A DNA stretch of 64,000 nt from Cucumis sativus (Eukaryota; Streptophyta; Magnoliopsida; Cucurbitales; Cucurbitaceae). The translations under genes and the position numbers were made by a program. The DNA is taken from assembly GCF_000004075.3 (NCBI RefSeq), contig NC_026657.2:33342732-33406731 (forward strand), given 5' to 3'. The notes under the pieces were generated by a model. It worked only from the letters and a program-made list of their open reading frames with translations, searched no databases and had not been told where the DNA came from. This document shows positions 44,272 to 58,187 of this stretch, piece after piece; within the stretch, counting starts at the first letter, position 1; each line of letters begins with the position of its first letter.

Positions 44272-47200
44272 TCACAAGGTTTGAGCAACTTTTTCATACA
44301 AATCCCGAGGCCAATTCCTATTTAAATTGTTCGCAATGAAGTTTGCAATCTGCAAAAGTAAAAGAAATCCAGCATGAATGAGGAGCAGATTAGCCAAAAA
44401 AATGTTAAAGGTTTGCTAGCATTGCATTAGAAACACGATTAACGGGTGCTGTTTGCATACCTTGGCTCTCAAGGCTCGAAGGGATCCGTCAGAGTCTGTC
44501 ACATTGTCCAGACACGTAAGTGCAACCTTCAAAAGATCCGGGACACAAGCCTGAATGTGAGGAGATAAGTTTTGAAACACATCAGAAGCCATATCTGGCC
44601 CTCGTGGATCCAATGGAAGAAATGGAATTCGAGCAATCTCCCTTAGAGCATCAAGATGATGACCCAATCTGGCCAACTTGTGGATTGAAAGAACTGCCTC
44701 CAGTTGTCTTAACACGGTCTGTTGTTCCATGACATATTCTCTTTCCTGAAGGCTGCATGTTACAACCCACCAAGTCAATTTGAGTAAACAAAACTATGTC
44801 GCTCCCTAGTTTACAAATGTTGTAGAACGCACCAGCCAAGCCACCATTTTACGGAAAATTCAATAAAAAATAATGTTCTTGATGGCACAGAACATTTTAA
44901 GCATATAAAAGGGGAGAAAAACTACTTTTATGAATTCTACGATTCAAGATATCAAAATCTGACTAATCAAACAGAACTGTACCACCCAAACTCAAACAGT
45001 TAGAAATATACATTTACATGAAACAGTTCATAACCTGTAATTTGTATATTAAAAGCAGTAACTAAGAGCCATGTGTACAAACGATTAAACATAAATGAGT
45101 GACCTGATTTCACGACAATATTTGTATGCTTCCAAAATGTCATTGCCTGAATGAATAAGGCCAGCAGTCCGGCTCTCCCCATCCAGTCTACCACGTGAAA
45201 GAGCACAGATTGCTTCAGAGAGACACCTATTAATTGTATCCAATGCCATGGAAAATGCCCCAACTCTCTTGTGGATCTCTATTGACTGATAAGTAAAATC
45301 CAAAATTTTAAAAAGGCAAGAATTAAATGAAAGATAGGCAAACCAAATGATAAGCCATAATCATAAATATGACAATTTTTCATAGATATTAAATACAAGA
45401 AAGAATCAGGAAACGTAGATCATAGAGCAAGACACAAACATAAAATTTTTTAAGGTTTATGGAATGCTTAGTCGGTAGGGTTATTTTTATGATACGATGT
45501 CCTGATAATTGTTCCAAATCCATTTCCACTGGTGAACTGATTCAAATATATAAAAGAAATGGAACTTTATCCAGTTTCATGCTTTACCCCTTATTGCTTT
45601 TCCTTGAAAATGCCCTTGTGGCGAACATTAACCTTTTAAAAATTGGCATTAGTTAAATATATAATTTCACGACAGTTTTGCATATGAACTGCAAACATGC
45701 TGCAACCGCCACCAAGTTTTAGTTTTATACGATGGGACAAATTATTACCTTGTCATAAAGCCCAGCTTCCTGACACTGTCGAGCAGCTTCAAGTAGAAAT
45801 TGTTGCCTAGATTTCATGTCAGTCATAAATCTTCGTAATTCACCTTCTTCTCCAGCACCCCTTGCACCAAGCAAGAGATAGATACCTCCATCACGTAACA
45901 ACAGCTCAGTAAGCAGTTGCTTCAGCATCAAAGTCCTCTGCCTCTGTTGATCCATACTACCCCTGCTAGACCATGACAACTGTCCACCGCCCAGTGCTGC
46001 AGCAGCCTGGGCATAGTACTCCAGTGCCATAGATAAATTACCCATTCTTAAATAAAGAGAACCATACTGCCTGATTATGCTGGCTACCTCTGCATAAGGA
46101 TCCATCACACCTAATTTTTGCCCAGCCCCTGTTCCTTCTGAAAGTACTCCATTGTCCGCAAGCACAATTGATATGTGGGCAGCATCAATATTTAATCCTT
46201 CTTCTCCTGTTTCTTTTGACAAATACAAGACCGCAGGCAGCAATTGAATACTTAAAAGAAGAACATATGGATATACCAGGGGATCTTTTCCATTTTTTGT
46301 ATAATATGACGGTTCAAATTTATTAAGGTAAAACTGCAAATCATCCAAAGTATAAGGTACTGAGCCTTCATTCAAAACAATAGATGAGGATTCCCCATGG
46401 CCGTTACGTACAGCTGACAACTGAAACCACAGAAAATCCTCTATTGTATTGAACAGCATCGGAAGATCTCTCAACAAACGGTCAATTTGCCGGCGAGAAC
46501 CTGAAATAATAGCATATAACAATAACTTTTTCTTATCATATGCAGCTCGGCCCATCCTATCTCCCATTCTTAACAACTTCTCACACTCTTCTGATGCAAC
46601 ACTTGCTATGTCCACTGGTACCATGCCCCCAGTATTAATCCACTCTGTAAGCTGTCAAGAAATAAATAAATGGTGACTTAAGGTTGAAAATGGTATCAGT
46701 TACATTTACAAACAATTAAAAAAGTCATACCAGTGGAGCAAACTGATTTGAAGCACGAGATGACAGCGCAATGTTTCTGGCCTCGTCATAATATCCAGTT
46801 CTCAAGCAAAAGTAAATCTGTTGGAAATAAAAACACGACTTAAGACATATTTCAAGGAAACTGAAGGATCCATTGTGTTTGGTTGGTAATCTGAAAACAT
46901 GAATCCAGAAACAATGAATCAAACTCAGCTACATTTCACATTTTCATGATTTATTAGTTTTTCTGGTGACAAATTATTTTATTTTATATCCATGAGAGTC
47001 TAAGCCAGCTTATCCACACCTCAACCAATCTCAAGGAACAACCCACCTGATCCTACGAAATTTAGGTGTCAAGGTAACTCGTAGGAAATTAATTCCTAGG
47101 CTGAACCCATGATCTCTTAACTAGTTATGGAGACTATCTCCTTTTGTACCAATAAGTCAACCCATATGATTGTCTGACAACAAATTAAGAATGTGAATTC

Positions 47201-50200
47201 TGTCTTGATTTCAAAATGGGTTAAAATGGAGTTTTGTAATAAATTCAAAAATGAAATATCAATTTCAGAATTTAATAGTTCCGTGTCTGGTAATGTATTC
47301 ACTGGTAACCTAATTCATTAAATTTAAGAATGGTCAGAAAAAGGAAAATAATATTTGTTTCTTCTAATGTTTTCACAGCTCAACAGCAGTAGTTCTACCC
47401 CTTCTACCCCCGGGTTCTCTTTCCCTCCCCCGGGTTCTCTCTCCCTCTTCCAACCTATAAATAGGAGAAAAGAATTGGAAAATATAATTTCATTCAAATC
47501 TTTTTCTCAGCTTCAATTATTTATGCAAGGATACACATCATTCTACAGAACGTAGGGAGAAGAGGGAAGGCAACATATGAGGAAAAGAAGCTGAGAAACA
47601 GAAGAGAGAAGGAAACAATGTCTATTTACAAACTTTTTTATGGAAACTACCATCCTTCAAAATGGCATCCCGTGTTTTCTAATTTTAGGATTGTTCTTTA
47701 GAAAATTTGGGTTAAACATGTTCCAATTTCCAAATAATTTACACAAGGTTTTGGCCAACCAAACACATTCTTACAATTTGCTGGATCCCTTGTTTTCTAA
47801 AACAGTAAAAATGAAATCAAATACAACACATTTTCTGCACTCTGCATTTTCTTTTAAACCACTCAACCCCAACTCCAGTGACAATGCCATAGACCATAGG
47901 TACGCACAAATGAAATTCAGCCATCAATTTCAAATCATCAATGGCTCATTTGCAATAAGAGAACTATCCAAAAGTTGTCTTCCTGGCACAAAAGTTGTTT
48001 GGAACACAAACATGGTATATGGGAGAGTAGCTTTAAATCTTTTTGATTGGACACTTTCCAAAATCTTGGGCGAAGCACAACGAATGAGCCTGATAGAGCA
48101 AAACTCATGGATATATTGACATTTTGGTTTCTGTCTTCTCAAGTATAAGGAAACTGTAGGTCTTATTTGGATTAGATTGGGATAAAATGAAAGAATATAT
48201 AATACAAGGGGCATACAAAAGAACCAACCCAGAATGAGCTACCCTAAAAAACATGGCACTTGATTTGCTGCTGCTAAATTTATTAATGTAAAATTTTCTT
48301 TTTTCTCAATGAGTAACATTTCAAAGTGAATACTTGTAAAATTCAAAAAGCAATCAACACCTGTTGCCAAGTAGTATCAACAGGAGGCTGTCTACGTGCA
48401 TCATTCGCATCAAAATCTAGGACTCCATAGTCTCTCAAGCGAATCTGCAAATAATTAACAAGTTAAAATGAATTGCAAGACGAGACATAGTATTTCAAAC
48501 GTTTCTAATTCTTTGAACACGTGTGAGTCTGTGACGAACAAACCCGAAGGAAGGCCCGAATTCTTTGCAGATTTCCTACAACACCACCAAGGGCAGCCTA
48601 CAAGGAAATAAAGAAGATTTCAACATACGAGTTTTGTAATTATGGCAGCTACAATATTTTGAGCACAGAAGTATCAACACGCAAGGAAAAAAATAGAACC
48701 TTCCAAGTTAAAGAAAAAAATAAAGAAAGAAAATGAGGAGTAAATTTTGAGACAATCCACTCAACTTTATTAGTTTCGACATTAAATGACAGCCCATTAG
48801 AATTTATACCTTAATGCAAGAGTAAATATTGGGATGTGCTATGGAGATATTTGTTAGTTTGTAAATTGCCATATTCCTCGTCAAAATAGAAGGCAATAAT
48901 AGTATTTAATTAGCATTAGGGGAGTTGTGTTCCATTTGCTGGACTTCTTTGTTGGTTTTTAAGTTGCTAAGCTTCAAAGTCTCCTGCAAAGATAAACAGA
49001 ACACAAACACAAACAAGGAATCGGGGGAATATCTATATTGATTACAGACCAGCACAAAAGGTTACACTTCAAGAAACTCAGCCTAACAAGAGGGTTGTAC
49101 TCTCCACAATGAACTACCGTTCATCCACAAAACACTCACCAAGAAAACTAACCCTAGCACAAAATACTCACATATATACTAGCTCTCTCCCTTTTCCACG
49201 TAGACCCTAAGACCACTGATCTCTCCAACTACCCCTTTTTCTGGGTGAAAACCTCTTTCTGCCCTTCCTCTTGTACACATGCTTAATGGGAGGCCTAGCA
49301 TAAGTTGCCATCTCCCTCAGCAAAATGGAAAGTTTTGGTTGTACTTCTTACGCCTTCTCAAAATCTCAACACTCGGCCCCATCTTTCTTTCTAGTCTTTT
49401 GGAAATGGGGATTGTGCTTTGTTCTCACCAACTTTCTGTCGCGATCAGTAATCCCTTTTAGATCACACTTATCACCAACACAGCAATTTTAACTTTTTCC
49501 ACGTCTCAAATTTAGATGAACAAGTATCAAGTTCAGTGCTGTAACATTCTAAAGAACTTCCATCATCTTCCTCTCTTCTTATTTTAAACGGGAACAAAAC
49601 TTTTCATTGATAAAACGTCAACTTGGTGGCATTTCGTACTTTCAGCTACAATGGATATTTAGCAAGTCTATTTGGGAAAATATCTTAGTTGGTTCTCTCC
49701 GTTCCACAATATCTCAACTTTTATGGTCTGATGCAGTTAAAGCTCGTTTTTCTAAGATTTGCTTTGAACATAATAAGAAGGTTGTTCAAGATAAATCAAC
49801 TCGTTAGTCAGAAGGTTTAGGCTCGTGTTCTAGCTTCTTCCTAGTGTTCTTCATCTAAATCTTGTGATAGTTATTGCATTCAAGACACCTGAATTGGAAC
49901 GCTTTTATAAGCCAAATTTATCTAAAATTATCGATTGACCCAAAATCTTAAGCTTATGGATGATAGTAAATTTAATATTATGTCATCTAACATTTCTTCT
50001 CACTTGTGGGTTTGAAATAGGAAGGAAGACCCAATAATCGAAAATCAAAATTAATTGGGAAGAAAATAACATTGCAAGGTTTTGAACACAACCTCCCTAG
50101 ACCACCTACTCTTGTATCATCTTAAATCACCAACTGACTAAGTTTAAGCTTATGGGGGGTGATAAATTTAATATTATATTATCTAATAGCTTAATTGTTG

Positions 50201-53200
50201 TCTTTATTATTTACGTTATTTTCTTTATAGTTGGTATCTTGTATTTTTTAGTATTAGTCTCTATTGGAACACTGCTCACCTTGTCGGTTCTTCTTTGTTA
50301 AAACAAATGTGCTCAATCCAAACAGATAAATAGTAAACAGAATCATAATAGAAACTAGCAATACCTGTGCAGGATGACTTTGTATTGTATCCATTATATA
50401 TTTCTCGTGTCCCCACTCTAGATGGCGCCTTGCCCCAAGTATTAGTGACATCTTTTTTGAAATATTTCGTTTTGAAGTTGATTCCTCGCCCATTAATGTC
50501 TACCATTTAAAAGTAAATAAATATCAACAATATATCAAATCATAAAGGAATGAGAGGCAGGAAGATGCTTGGGTATTCATAATGAAGATCAACTAAAGAA
50601 AGGATTAGTGACTTACTTGAATAAGATGCCAAATTTTTTGCATGTTAACTGACTTCCCAGCAGATGCATGGAGATCTAAACTTTCATAAGCACCTTTGAA
50701 AGCTACAGCAGGCTAATGGTGGCAAACAAACAGTAAAGATGACCAAAAGACAGGCCGTAAATTTCATTAATGAAAACAAGAATTGAAATGAATTAAATTG
50801 ATCCATTTCAACAAAGCTATCAAGACTGTCAAGAGGGATGTAATGCAATAAATTGACTACGAAACAAGGGTAAAGAAAAAACCAGCTCATACTTTAAAGG
50901 GTAGTCCACGTTCCCTTGCATCGTTCATTTTCTTCACTACTTCACCATATGTTGATGCCTTTTTCTCAATAATAGGCTTGTTGGCTAGAGATACAGACTC
51001 CAGGCTGGGTACACCAGACGAAACATGTGCACTGGATACAAAGGAGGATATTTGACCCGTCTTTGAAGCCCCACTTTTATCATCAATCATGTTAGTTCTA
51101 GGTAATGTAGATATTCGGCTTAAACTCTGAAGGAAATCACGTTTTTCCTTTTTCCAATCCTCCTGTCATACATTTGATTCCATAGAAAATCAAAAACAAA
51201 TATGCAATTAGTAAAGAATAAGCCCAGCAGATATTTACCATTCTACAAAAACGAGCTCTCTTTACTATCAGTTTAAGTGGCTAAAGCATGAAGAATTCAA
51301 ATTGACAAAATAGCGATCAACTTTACCTATGGCCATCATTTTTCTAACTTCCAAGACAAATATACGAAACTAAACATCTATAATGTGAATGAAAAAGCTC
51401 AAGATTTTCCCAAGGTAACTATGGAAGTCCTTGAAAGTAGCCACAACGAAACCAGTAATCCAATGCCACCATGAATAGAATAAAGATATTCATCAACTAT
51501 AACATTAAGAGGGTGTCAGGATTCTTCTTCCCTGTAAGCAGAAAATCCGAACAAGACACAAATATCCCAGAAATCACAAAGGTGAATACACTTGTCTTAT
51601 ATGTTCACCAACTATACATTAAGAGGATGAACACCCTTCAACAAAAACAACTAACTGTATTTCTGACAAGGAAATGATTACAAGCAATAGAAATAAAGAA
51701 CTGGCACTTCTCAGCACATTCTACAGGGTTGAGTATCCTCCCCTAAGAGCAAAACGCTCACCAAAATTCTCCACCCCTCTAGCCTCACTCTCCCCTATTA
51801 TTCATAACTCAAAAGACCTAACAAACTTAATGTCTATGACTCTAATTCCTAGAATATCCCTTACTACTTACTAATAATTCTAATATTTCTCCAACTAGAG
51901 CTCTTTACAGATTTACAAAGGGCAACCAACGGGGAAAAACAAAATACGTCAGTTATCTCTGTGAAACTCAACCTCAAATGGAAAAACATGAACATCCAAC
52001 TCTTTTCTGAAACATGCAGAAATAGTTCCAATCAAAAGTCTGTTCAACCACTTGACCTTTCCCGTGCTATAAACAGCAAACACACAGCAAAAATGATGAG
52101 AACAATATGGAAGAAATCAATAACTAAAATTAAATGTTTGCTTACTATGTTTGTACATTGAAGGAAAGGGGTACTGGGAATCTGGGAGAAAAAATTTAAC
52201 CTCTTAAAATAACCGAGTCATGCTAACCTCTAAAACTCTCATCATGTAATCATTAAAACTTCTAACATTGTCCTTCTGTGCCTCCTGTATGGCTGAGATC
52301 ATTGCCATTTCATGGACCTAAGATGAATGCAAAAAAAAAAAGCACAAATATCAAACATATCAACATTAATGATTTCCTGGATAACATGTGAAAAAAGCAT
52401 CACAAAAGTTGGAATTTTTTCCATAATAATATTAATAGAATTGCCAAGCTGTAAAATGAATAGCACAACACAGAAACTAAGCAGATCAGTTTTAAGACCA
52501 TATATTCTAAAATTAAGAAAAAAAAAGACAATTTTATTTACTCCAAATTACAATCTTCCTCAGAAATTCATTTAAAGAAAAGCAGTAAAGGTGGTTCTTA
52601 GAACTCAAAGACACAGTTATGCAACCTACCAAAGAAACAAAATTTGTTCAAGTGTTTCTAATGAAGCATTTAAAAAAAAAAAACAGGAAACATGTATTCT
52701 GTCACAATCATTCAAAAAAACAACTTTGAAGTGTTTCTATGAATAATGAATTCATTCTGAAGTGTTTCCTTGGGCTGTCTTCAAGTCTTTGGTTATTTGT
52801 ATGGCTCCATTTTGAGGATTGTTTTTCCAACACCCGTTTTCTCGTATAGAAATGTTTCTGTGAGGGACTACGATTATCTGAAATTGTTATTACCTAGAAG
52901 CCTTTCAGTTAGATGGTTTCAATCCTTTGGGGGACAGATTTTTATGTCATCAATGACATTACTTTTTCTAACAACATAAGATATATTTTTTGGACAAGAG
53001 TAACATCATAAGACATAAATGAATAATCAAATTAGTAACAGCATTAATTAGGAAAAAGGTATGAAATAGATATTTCAGCCAACATTTCATAAAACCAATA
53101 GCTTCTTGAGTAAAATTTATCTGCAAAACTGCAAAATTAGGAAAAATTGCATAAAAGATACCTGTTGCAAGTATTCTTCAATACTTGTTGCTTCAGCAGG

Positions 53201-56200
53201 AAACACGTCCTCAAATGTAGTCTTCAAAAGAAGAAATACACACGAACATAAAAGATTAGAAAGCAATAGCATACCAGAATAAAATTTATCACTGTAAATT
53301 ATATCAGGGAAGCAAAGATATATGCAACTTTACAAGAAAAAAATAATCTTGACCCATATAGGGAAAAGCCAATGTTCATTTTTTAGCCATATTCTCCTAT
53401 GGATTGTAGAGGTAAAACTCATTATCACCCCCTTAAGAAGAAGGCAAAAAATCTGACCACATCAAAAGATTCTTGTGGTGCAGTTCAATTGAAAGAAGCC
53501 ACCTTATTTTATAGGTCAAGATAGATATGTTTCCATGATTTGGCTTACACTCTTGCTTTGATCTCAAACCCTGTTTTTTCCCTATCATCTCCCTCGTTCC
53601 TCCTACCCTTCCTCCTCCCCATCCCAACCCTCACCTATGGCCGGTAACCATCCTCCTTCCTTTTTCCCTAATCAATGACAACTACAAAGCCACATCCTAA
53701 TTGGAACTACTCAAAGAGAGCAATCACCATTTACTGGAAAACTTGTTCATAGCTTTGATGAACATTGCGAAGGCTGTAGAGCAAGAACAAAAGAAAGTGG
53801 TCATAGGCCCTATTACATGTTGTCCATCACCTGGAAATTGTTATTGTGGCTTTAAGATATCCTTCAAGCTCCTCCTTATGGAACCTTGCTCCTTCAAGTT
53901 TTTCAAAGAACTAAGAAGCGAAAATTACATTATTTGGGTGGAGAAACTAAAAAAAAAAACAAGGTTACAACACTAATTCTTGAGGGTTGGATCTTTATGG
54001 GGTATAAGGGTTAAAAGCAATGGTTGGGACTTCATCAAATCTAAAATTCTGCTCCCGAATTCGACCACTGGTTTGGGGGATCTTGTTGTCTATGTTGAAA
54101 GTCAAACAACCTCCAAATAACTACCAGAAAAATTGTTGGAAACCCAACTTGTATTATGCCCAGGAAGACAGTCAAACCAAAAGTCATTGAGAAAGGACGA
54201 AGTGAGTTTCTTTAGAAACTACTTTCATAGAGAAAGAATACAAGGGCATATAAAGAAAAAGGACAAAGGAAATAGTATAAGGTTTGAACAACCCTCTGAC
54301 ACATGTCAAGAATTTACAAGTACATTACCTCTTCTTTCGGAGAGAACGCAAATACTTTCCCACCCACATTCCCCTTTATACCTCTCAACATTTGTCCAAA
54401 CAAGCCTCGACCCACTCTCACTTTGGGCTTTAAGAAATCAAATTAACTTGCTAAGCAAGCCCAAATGTGCTCTAATACCAATGAATATCAATTCAACTCC
54501 TTTTTGGATTGTACCTCATTATGTTCCAATTTGTACCTCCATCATTTGAAAAATCAACTTTCTCCCCAGATTCCCACCTGATTTAAAAATCCCCTCCATT
54601 AGCAACTGCATCCTACCAACATTCCCTCATTCTCATTGATAAATTGGCCATACAATATCCATCAAGAACATGGCCTTTGTATTATTCCATCCCCTAATAC
54701 TTCTTTGTTTTCTTCTCAATGAAAGTAGTTGTTTCTATTTTTAAAAAATGCACTCTTCCAACAAAGAAAGAATAGAAGCAACCTCCATCGTCTCCCTATT
54801 GGATAATGAAGATAGAAACTGAAAAAAAAAAGACATGGACCCCCGACGACACCAAAAAATCAGAAACCAAATGATTTTTACAGGAAGACAACAGATAAAG
54901 ATGAGGAAACTCAAAGCAGAGGTTCCTCACAATGCATCTGACCAAAGGAGAAAAAGAGGAAAGCTCAAGCAAGATATCTTTCTAAGGATTTCAGTGTGTG
55001 CCTTTAACCCCTTTCACCACCCAACCAAAAGGGTAAGGGCCATGCTTACTCGCAATGATCATATGCCACAAGGATTCAGGCTCAACCGCTCAAGGGAAAA
55101 ACGCTAAAGCCACTTAGCCAATAGAGGTTTTGGCTTTGCTACGTAGCGTTAAGTTACAATCCAATCCACCTTGATTCACAGTTGCCCAACAACCTACCAG
55201 CTTACCAGATGAAAACTATTTTATTCATCCATCCCTTCCCAAATAAAGTCTCTCATGTACTTCTCAAGGCTTTTACAAACTGAAGTGGAAAACAAGGAAA
55301 AGTAGTAAATGGGAATGCCACTCCACACAAATCAGATCAAAGTTAGTCTTCCAGCCTAGGAAAAGAAGCCTTTCTTCCAAGAGGCTAACCTTTTAATTAC
55401 TGTTTCCTTTATCGATATAGTTTGGTTGTTGCTTCTAGGTATAGACTTAGTAGTTCCTTCTGCGATTATTCTATTTCTAATAGTTCGACTTATGGAGAAG
55501 TGACTTGTAACCCCATTAGTCATGAGTTGAGACTTCCTTCACCCTTCTGTATATTTCATTATAATAATGAAAGGTCTATTGGTTATTTTATACACATCAA
55601 AAATAAAAGTTATTTACAAGTAAGAAAATTGAAAAAATCTTCACCTTTAGTTCAAAAGACTTCAAATCTCGAGCAAGTTGCTCTGCATTTATTCCCTCAC
55701 GTGCAAGTAACCTACAATCATCCCATTGAAAGATAATACTAACTGCATGTCATATGTATGTAATAACAGCAACAAAAATCCATTGGGTATAAGACTTCAT
55801 TGCAAGTAAATACAAGGAAAAAGATTCAGAATTGTAAAATGTGTTCTCTTCTTGGTTGCTAAAGAGATAGTGCAGTAACAGAAAATCAGACTTGAAGAGG
55901 TTAACATTTGGATAGCAGGAATAGAAATACCTTGTAGCAGCAATAGATTGTGTGGGCGCCTCAGTTCTCAGGGTCTTTGCCTTGAGCTTTTTAGATAACA
56001 CTTCTAACTGATCTAAGTTCCTCTGAAACAATCACAGATCGTGAAATTCAGAGATAAGCACAGGGACATAACGTGGAGACGATAACCTAGATATTTTGTT
56101 TCTTGGTCGTTTTTCCTGTATTCTTTTTATTCTATACTTAGAAAATACTATTATTTCTGAATCTTGTCTTCCCTCTTCGTCGATAGTTACTTCATATTTT

Positions 56201-56696
56201 ATTTCAACCATTATTAATTCTTCCTCTTTTTTTCAGTTGAGATGGATGTAGCACAGGTTTACGAAGAGAGAGCACAGTTAAAAAGTCCCAAACCTCCCGT
56301 TACCTTCATTTCCTTTTTTACGAACACCCATTTACACTGCCTCGAATTTAACAAGATACTACTAATCATAAACGAATGATAACAATAAAGCTTGAAATAC
56401 ATAGATTTCCAGATATAAAAAAATATTTAAACAGCACATTAGGAGTTTAATCCATTGACGATAACAATTAGACTTGCTCATTCGAGTAAGAGTTGAAAGT
56501 TGGGAAATGCAGGTACATAAATAAATTAGAATCCTCAATTTCCAGCAAAATCTAAGCAAAGCAACCAAAGAGAAGCATAGAGAGAGTATGAAACCTGGAG
56601 AGGAGGGAACTGGGCAGATGGAGCAGCTTGTTCGAGGAGCTTTGTAGAAGAGTGAAGCAGATCAGTCCAGCCACTCATGTCTTGGTCGTTCGCCAT
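44272..56696 (-). CDS. NUP93A: Nuclear pore complex protein NUP93 (NUP93A-like)
   Basis: A complete scaffold nucleoporin of the Nic96/Nup93 family, an inner-ring component of the nuclear pore. 863 residues, practically equal to Arabidopsis NUP93A (about 861). Fifteen exons on the minus strand: 56696-56595, 56022-55931, 55711-55645, 53221-53162, 52317-52228, 51162-50893, 50712-50617, 50499-50365, 48597-48544, 48444-48361, 46817-46731, 46651-45749, 45285-45104, 44752-44461, 44349-44272. Every junction keeps phase. The N-terminus MANDQDMSGWTDLLHSSTKL is followed by a helical, Gln/Lys-rich coiled region (about 35-130); the rest is the all-helical Nic96 solenoid, including a 301-codon exon 12 with FYLNKFEPSYY and LSIQLLPAVLYLSKE. 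An upstream in-frame ATG exists but MANDQDM is the family start. Introns 3, 8 and 10 are large and contain transposable-element relics. Confidence 0.95.
46818..48360 (-). other. NUP93 intron 10
   Basis: A 1.5-kb intron. Besides the SINE, 47355-48120 includes a C-rich stretch with CCCCCGGGTTCTCT occurring twice in 40 bp (47407-47440) and a 159-codon open frame with no recognisable domain. Probably repeat-derived, not coding. Confidence 0.4.
46985..47150 (-). repeat. Au-like SINE, copy 3 (NUP93 intron 10)
   Basis: Carries the plus-strand segments GTCTAAGCCAGCTTATCC, CTCAACCAATCTCAAGG, AACTCGTAGGAAATTAATTC and the tail CTGAACCCATGATCTC. Nearly identical over the AATTAATTCCTAGG part to copy 2. 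The tRNA-like head is at the right end, minus strand. Confidence 0.65.
48598..50364 (-). other. NUP93 intron 8
   Basis: A 1.8-kb intron. 48930-49470 has the composition of an LTR or its leader (C/A-rich, many ACAC runs) but no ends or paired copy were found. 49600-49860 is a small plus-strand open frame without a known domain. Confidence 0.35.
53222..55644 (-). other. NUP93 intron 3 (2.4 kb)
   Basis: The largest intron of the gene. Its distal half contains the LINE relic at 54700-55400. The part 53430-54600 holds several short open frames of transposon-like composition that I could not assign. Confidence 0.5.
54700..55400 (-). mobile_element. LINE (non-LTR retrotransposon) reverse-transcriptase relic
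   Basis: Minus-strand reading with several frameshifts and stops gives, in order, LASWKKGFFSRLED, YMRDFIWEGMDE, LLAKWL and SLSNRE, matching the C-terminal part of plant LINE ORF2 (end of reverse transcriptase and zinc-knuckle-proximal region). The element is therefore 5'-truncated and in the same orientation as the host gene. Confidence 0.65.
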
Positions 56697-58061
56697 GGCT
56701 CTCAAGAGGAGACACCGAGAGAGTTGTGATGAGAGGAAAGGGCAATTGGGGCTCAATGGCCCAATACCCTTAAGCGGGAGAGAGGTGGCGGCGGAGGTGG
56801 TGGCGCTAAAAGAGAGGGAGCGGAGCCAAAGTGAATGAGACGGTGGCCCAGGGAGTGAGATGAAGAAGAAAGGGTTTAAGGTTTTGAATTAGAGGGGTTT
56901 GTTGAGAAACAACAATAGGCGTGTTACGAAGAATGGGCAGTGGCTGTAGCCTAGAGATGACAGAGGTTGGCTTCCACGGTATTGACCTCATTTGAAAAAA
57001 TAAGCTTATAAATAATAAACAGGAGAAAATAAAATATTACAAAGGGACTATGAGTAAAATTCTCAAAAAAGAATAAAAAAAATTGCTTAATCGGAGAATT
57101 ACGGGTTCACGAACTCTTGTGTTAAACAAGAAGTGAATATATCAGCTTTCTTCTTTTTGTTTCTATACTTCAATTAAATATATGATTGGGTCAAAAATTA
57201 GAAGAAAGGGGTGAAATTGTTTAATCTATTTTGATTTTATAATTTTTCTTGTCCATGTTAAAATATATACATAGTAGTGTGATAGCTTGGTCCTCTTGTA
57301 TGTCAGTTTTTCTCGGATTTAAACATGTGTGCAATGAGATCATGCCATTTTAGTTTTTATGTAACAAGTAACATTAATGAAAACTAAAATAAGACTTATA
57401 GAGTTATACACAAGTTAAGTTTTAAATAATTTGATGGTTTTTTGTTGCATCGTGTATGAACGATCAAAATATGAAGAATGCATTTGCAATCTAGTATGAG
57501 AGTTTCAGTCTAGAAATTTACATGGATCAAAGCAAATGTTTCTCAATCTATACAAACTAATCAATAATAATTTTTACTTAGTTTAAGAGAGAATTTCTAA
57601 TGAAATCGAGTTGTTGCGGTTGAATCTTAAATATCTATCAAATATCGACTCTTTTCTAGTTTTTTTGAATTACGTCGACTAATAGAAGGTGTCACATCCA
57701 AAAAGTATATATATGGCATAACTCTCCAAAATTACATTCAAACATAAAAATGACTACAAATTTGATTGCTTTTGTGTGCATTATGCTTAGTTTCCCTAAA
57801 TCACAACTAATACCACATGTTTTTACAAACATCACTCTTAATGCTATAAAAGCATGGTATAAAGCAACTCATCCAAACACATGCTTACATCTCACTGTAT
57901 TGTAATCTATTTATTTATTTTTATAATAAAAGAGCATGATTGATGTCCACCGTAACAATTGGTTTATATTCCTCTGCCCATTTACCATGGTTAAAAGAGA
58001 GGAGAATGGTAAAAAATATTTAAACATATAGCATAATTTCAGATTTGATAGATAATAAATG

Positions 58062-58187
58062 TTTTTTTCATAGGATAACTAGAAAAATGATAAATTAGAA
58101 AGTGCAATTTAAAAAATAGAATCTTTTTTTTCATATGATAACTAGAAAAATGATAAATTGGAGAGTGCAATTTAAAAAATAGAGTCA
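58062..58187. repeat. 63-bp tandem duplication
   Basis: Two units of about 63 bp share GATAACTAGAAAAATGATAA (58074 and 58137) and GTGCAATTTAAAAAATAGA. A few substitutions separate the copies. Confidence 0.8.

Noticed and set aside
47640..48119. 159-codon open frame in NUP93 intron 10
   Set aside because: Lies wholly in an intron, opposite strand to the host gene, no domain; repeat-like composition.
48930..49470. Possible solo LTR in NUP93 intron 8
   Set aside because: No TG...CA ends with target duplication and no second copy could be identified by eye.
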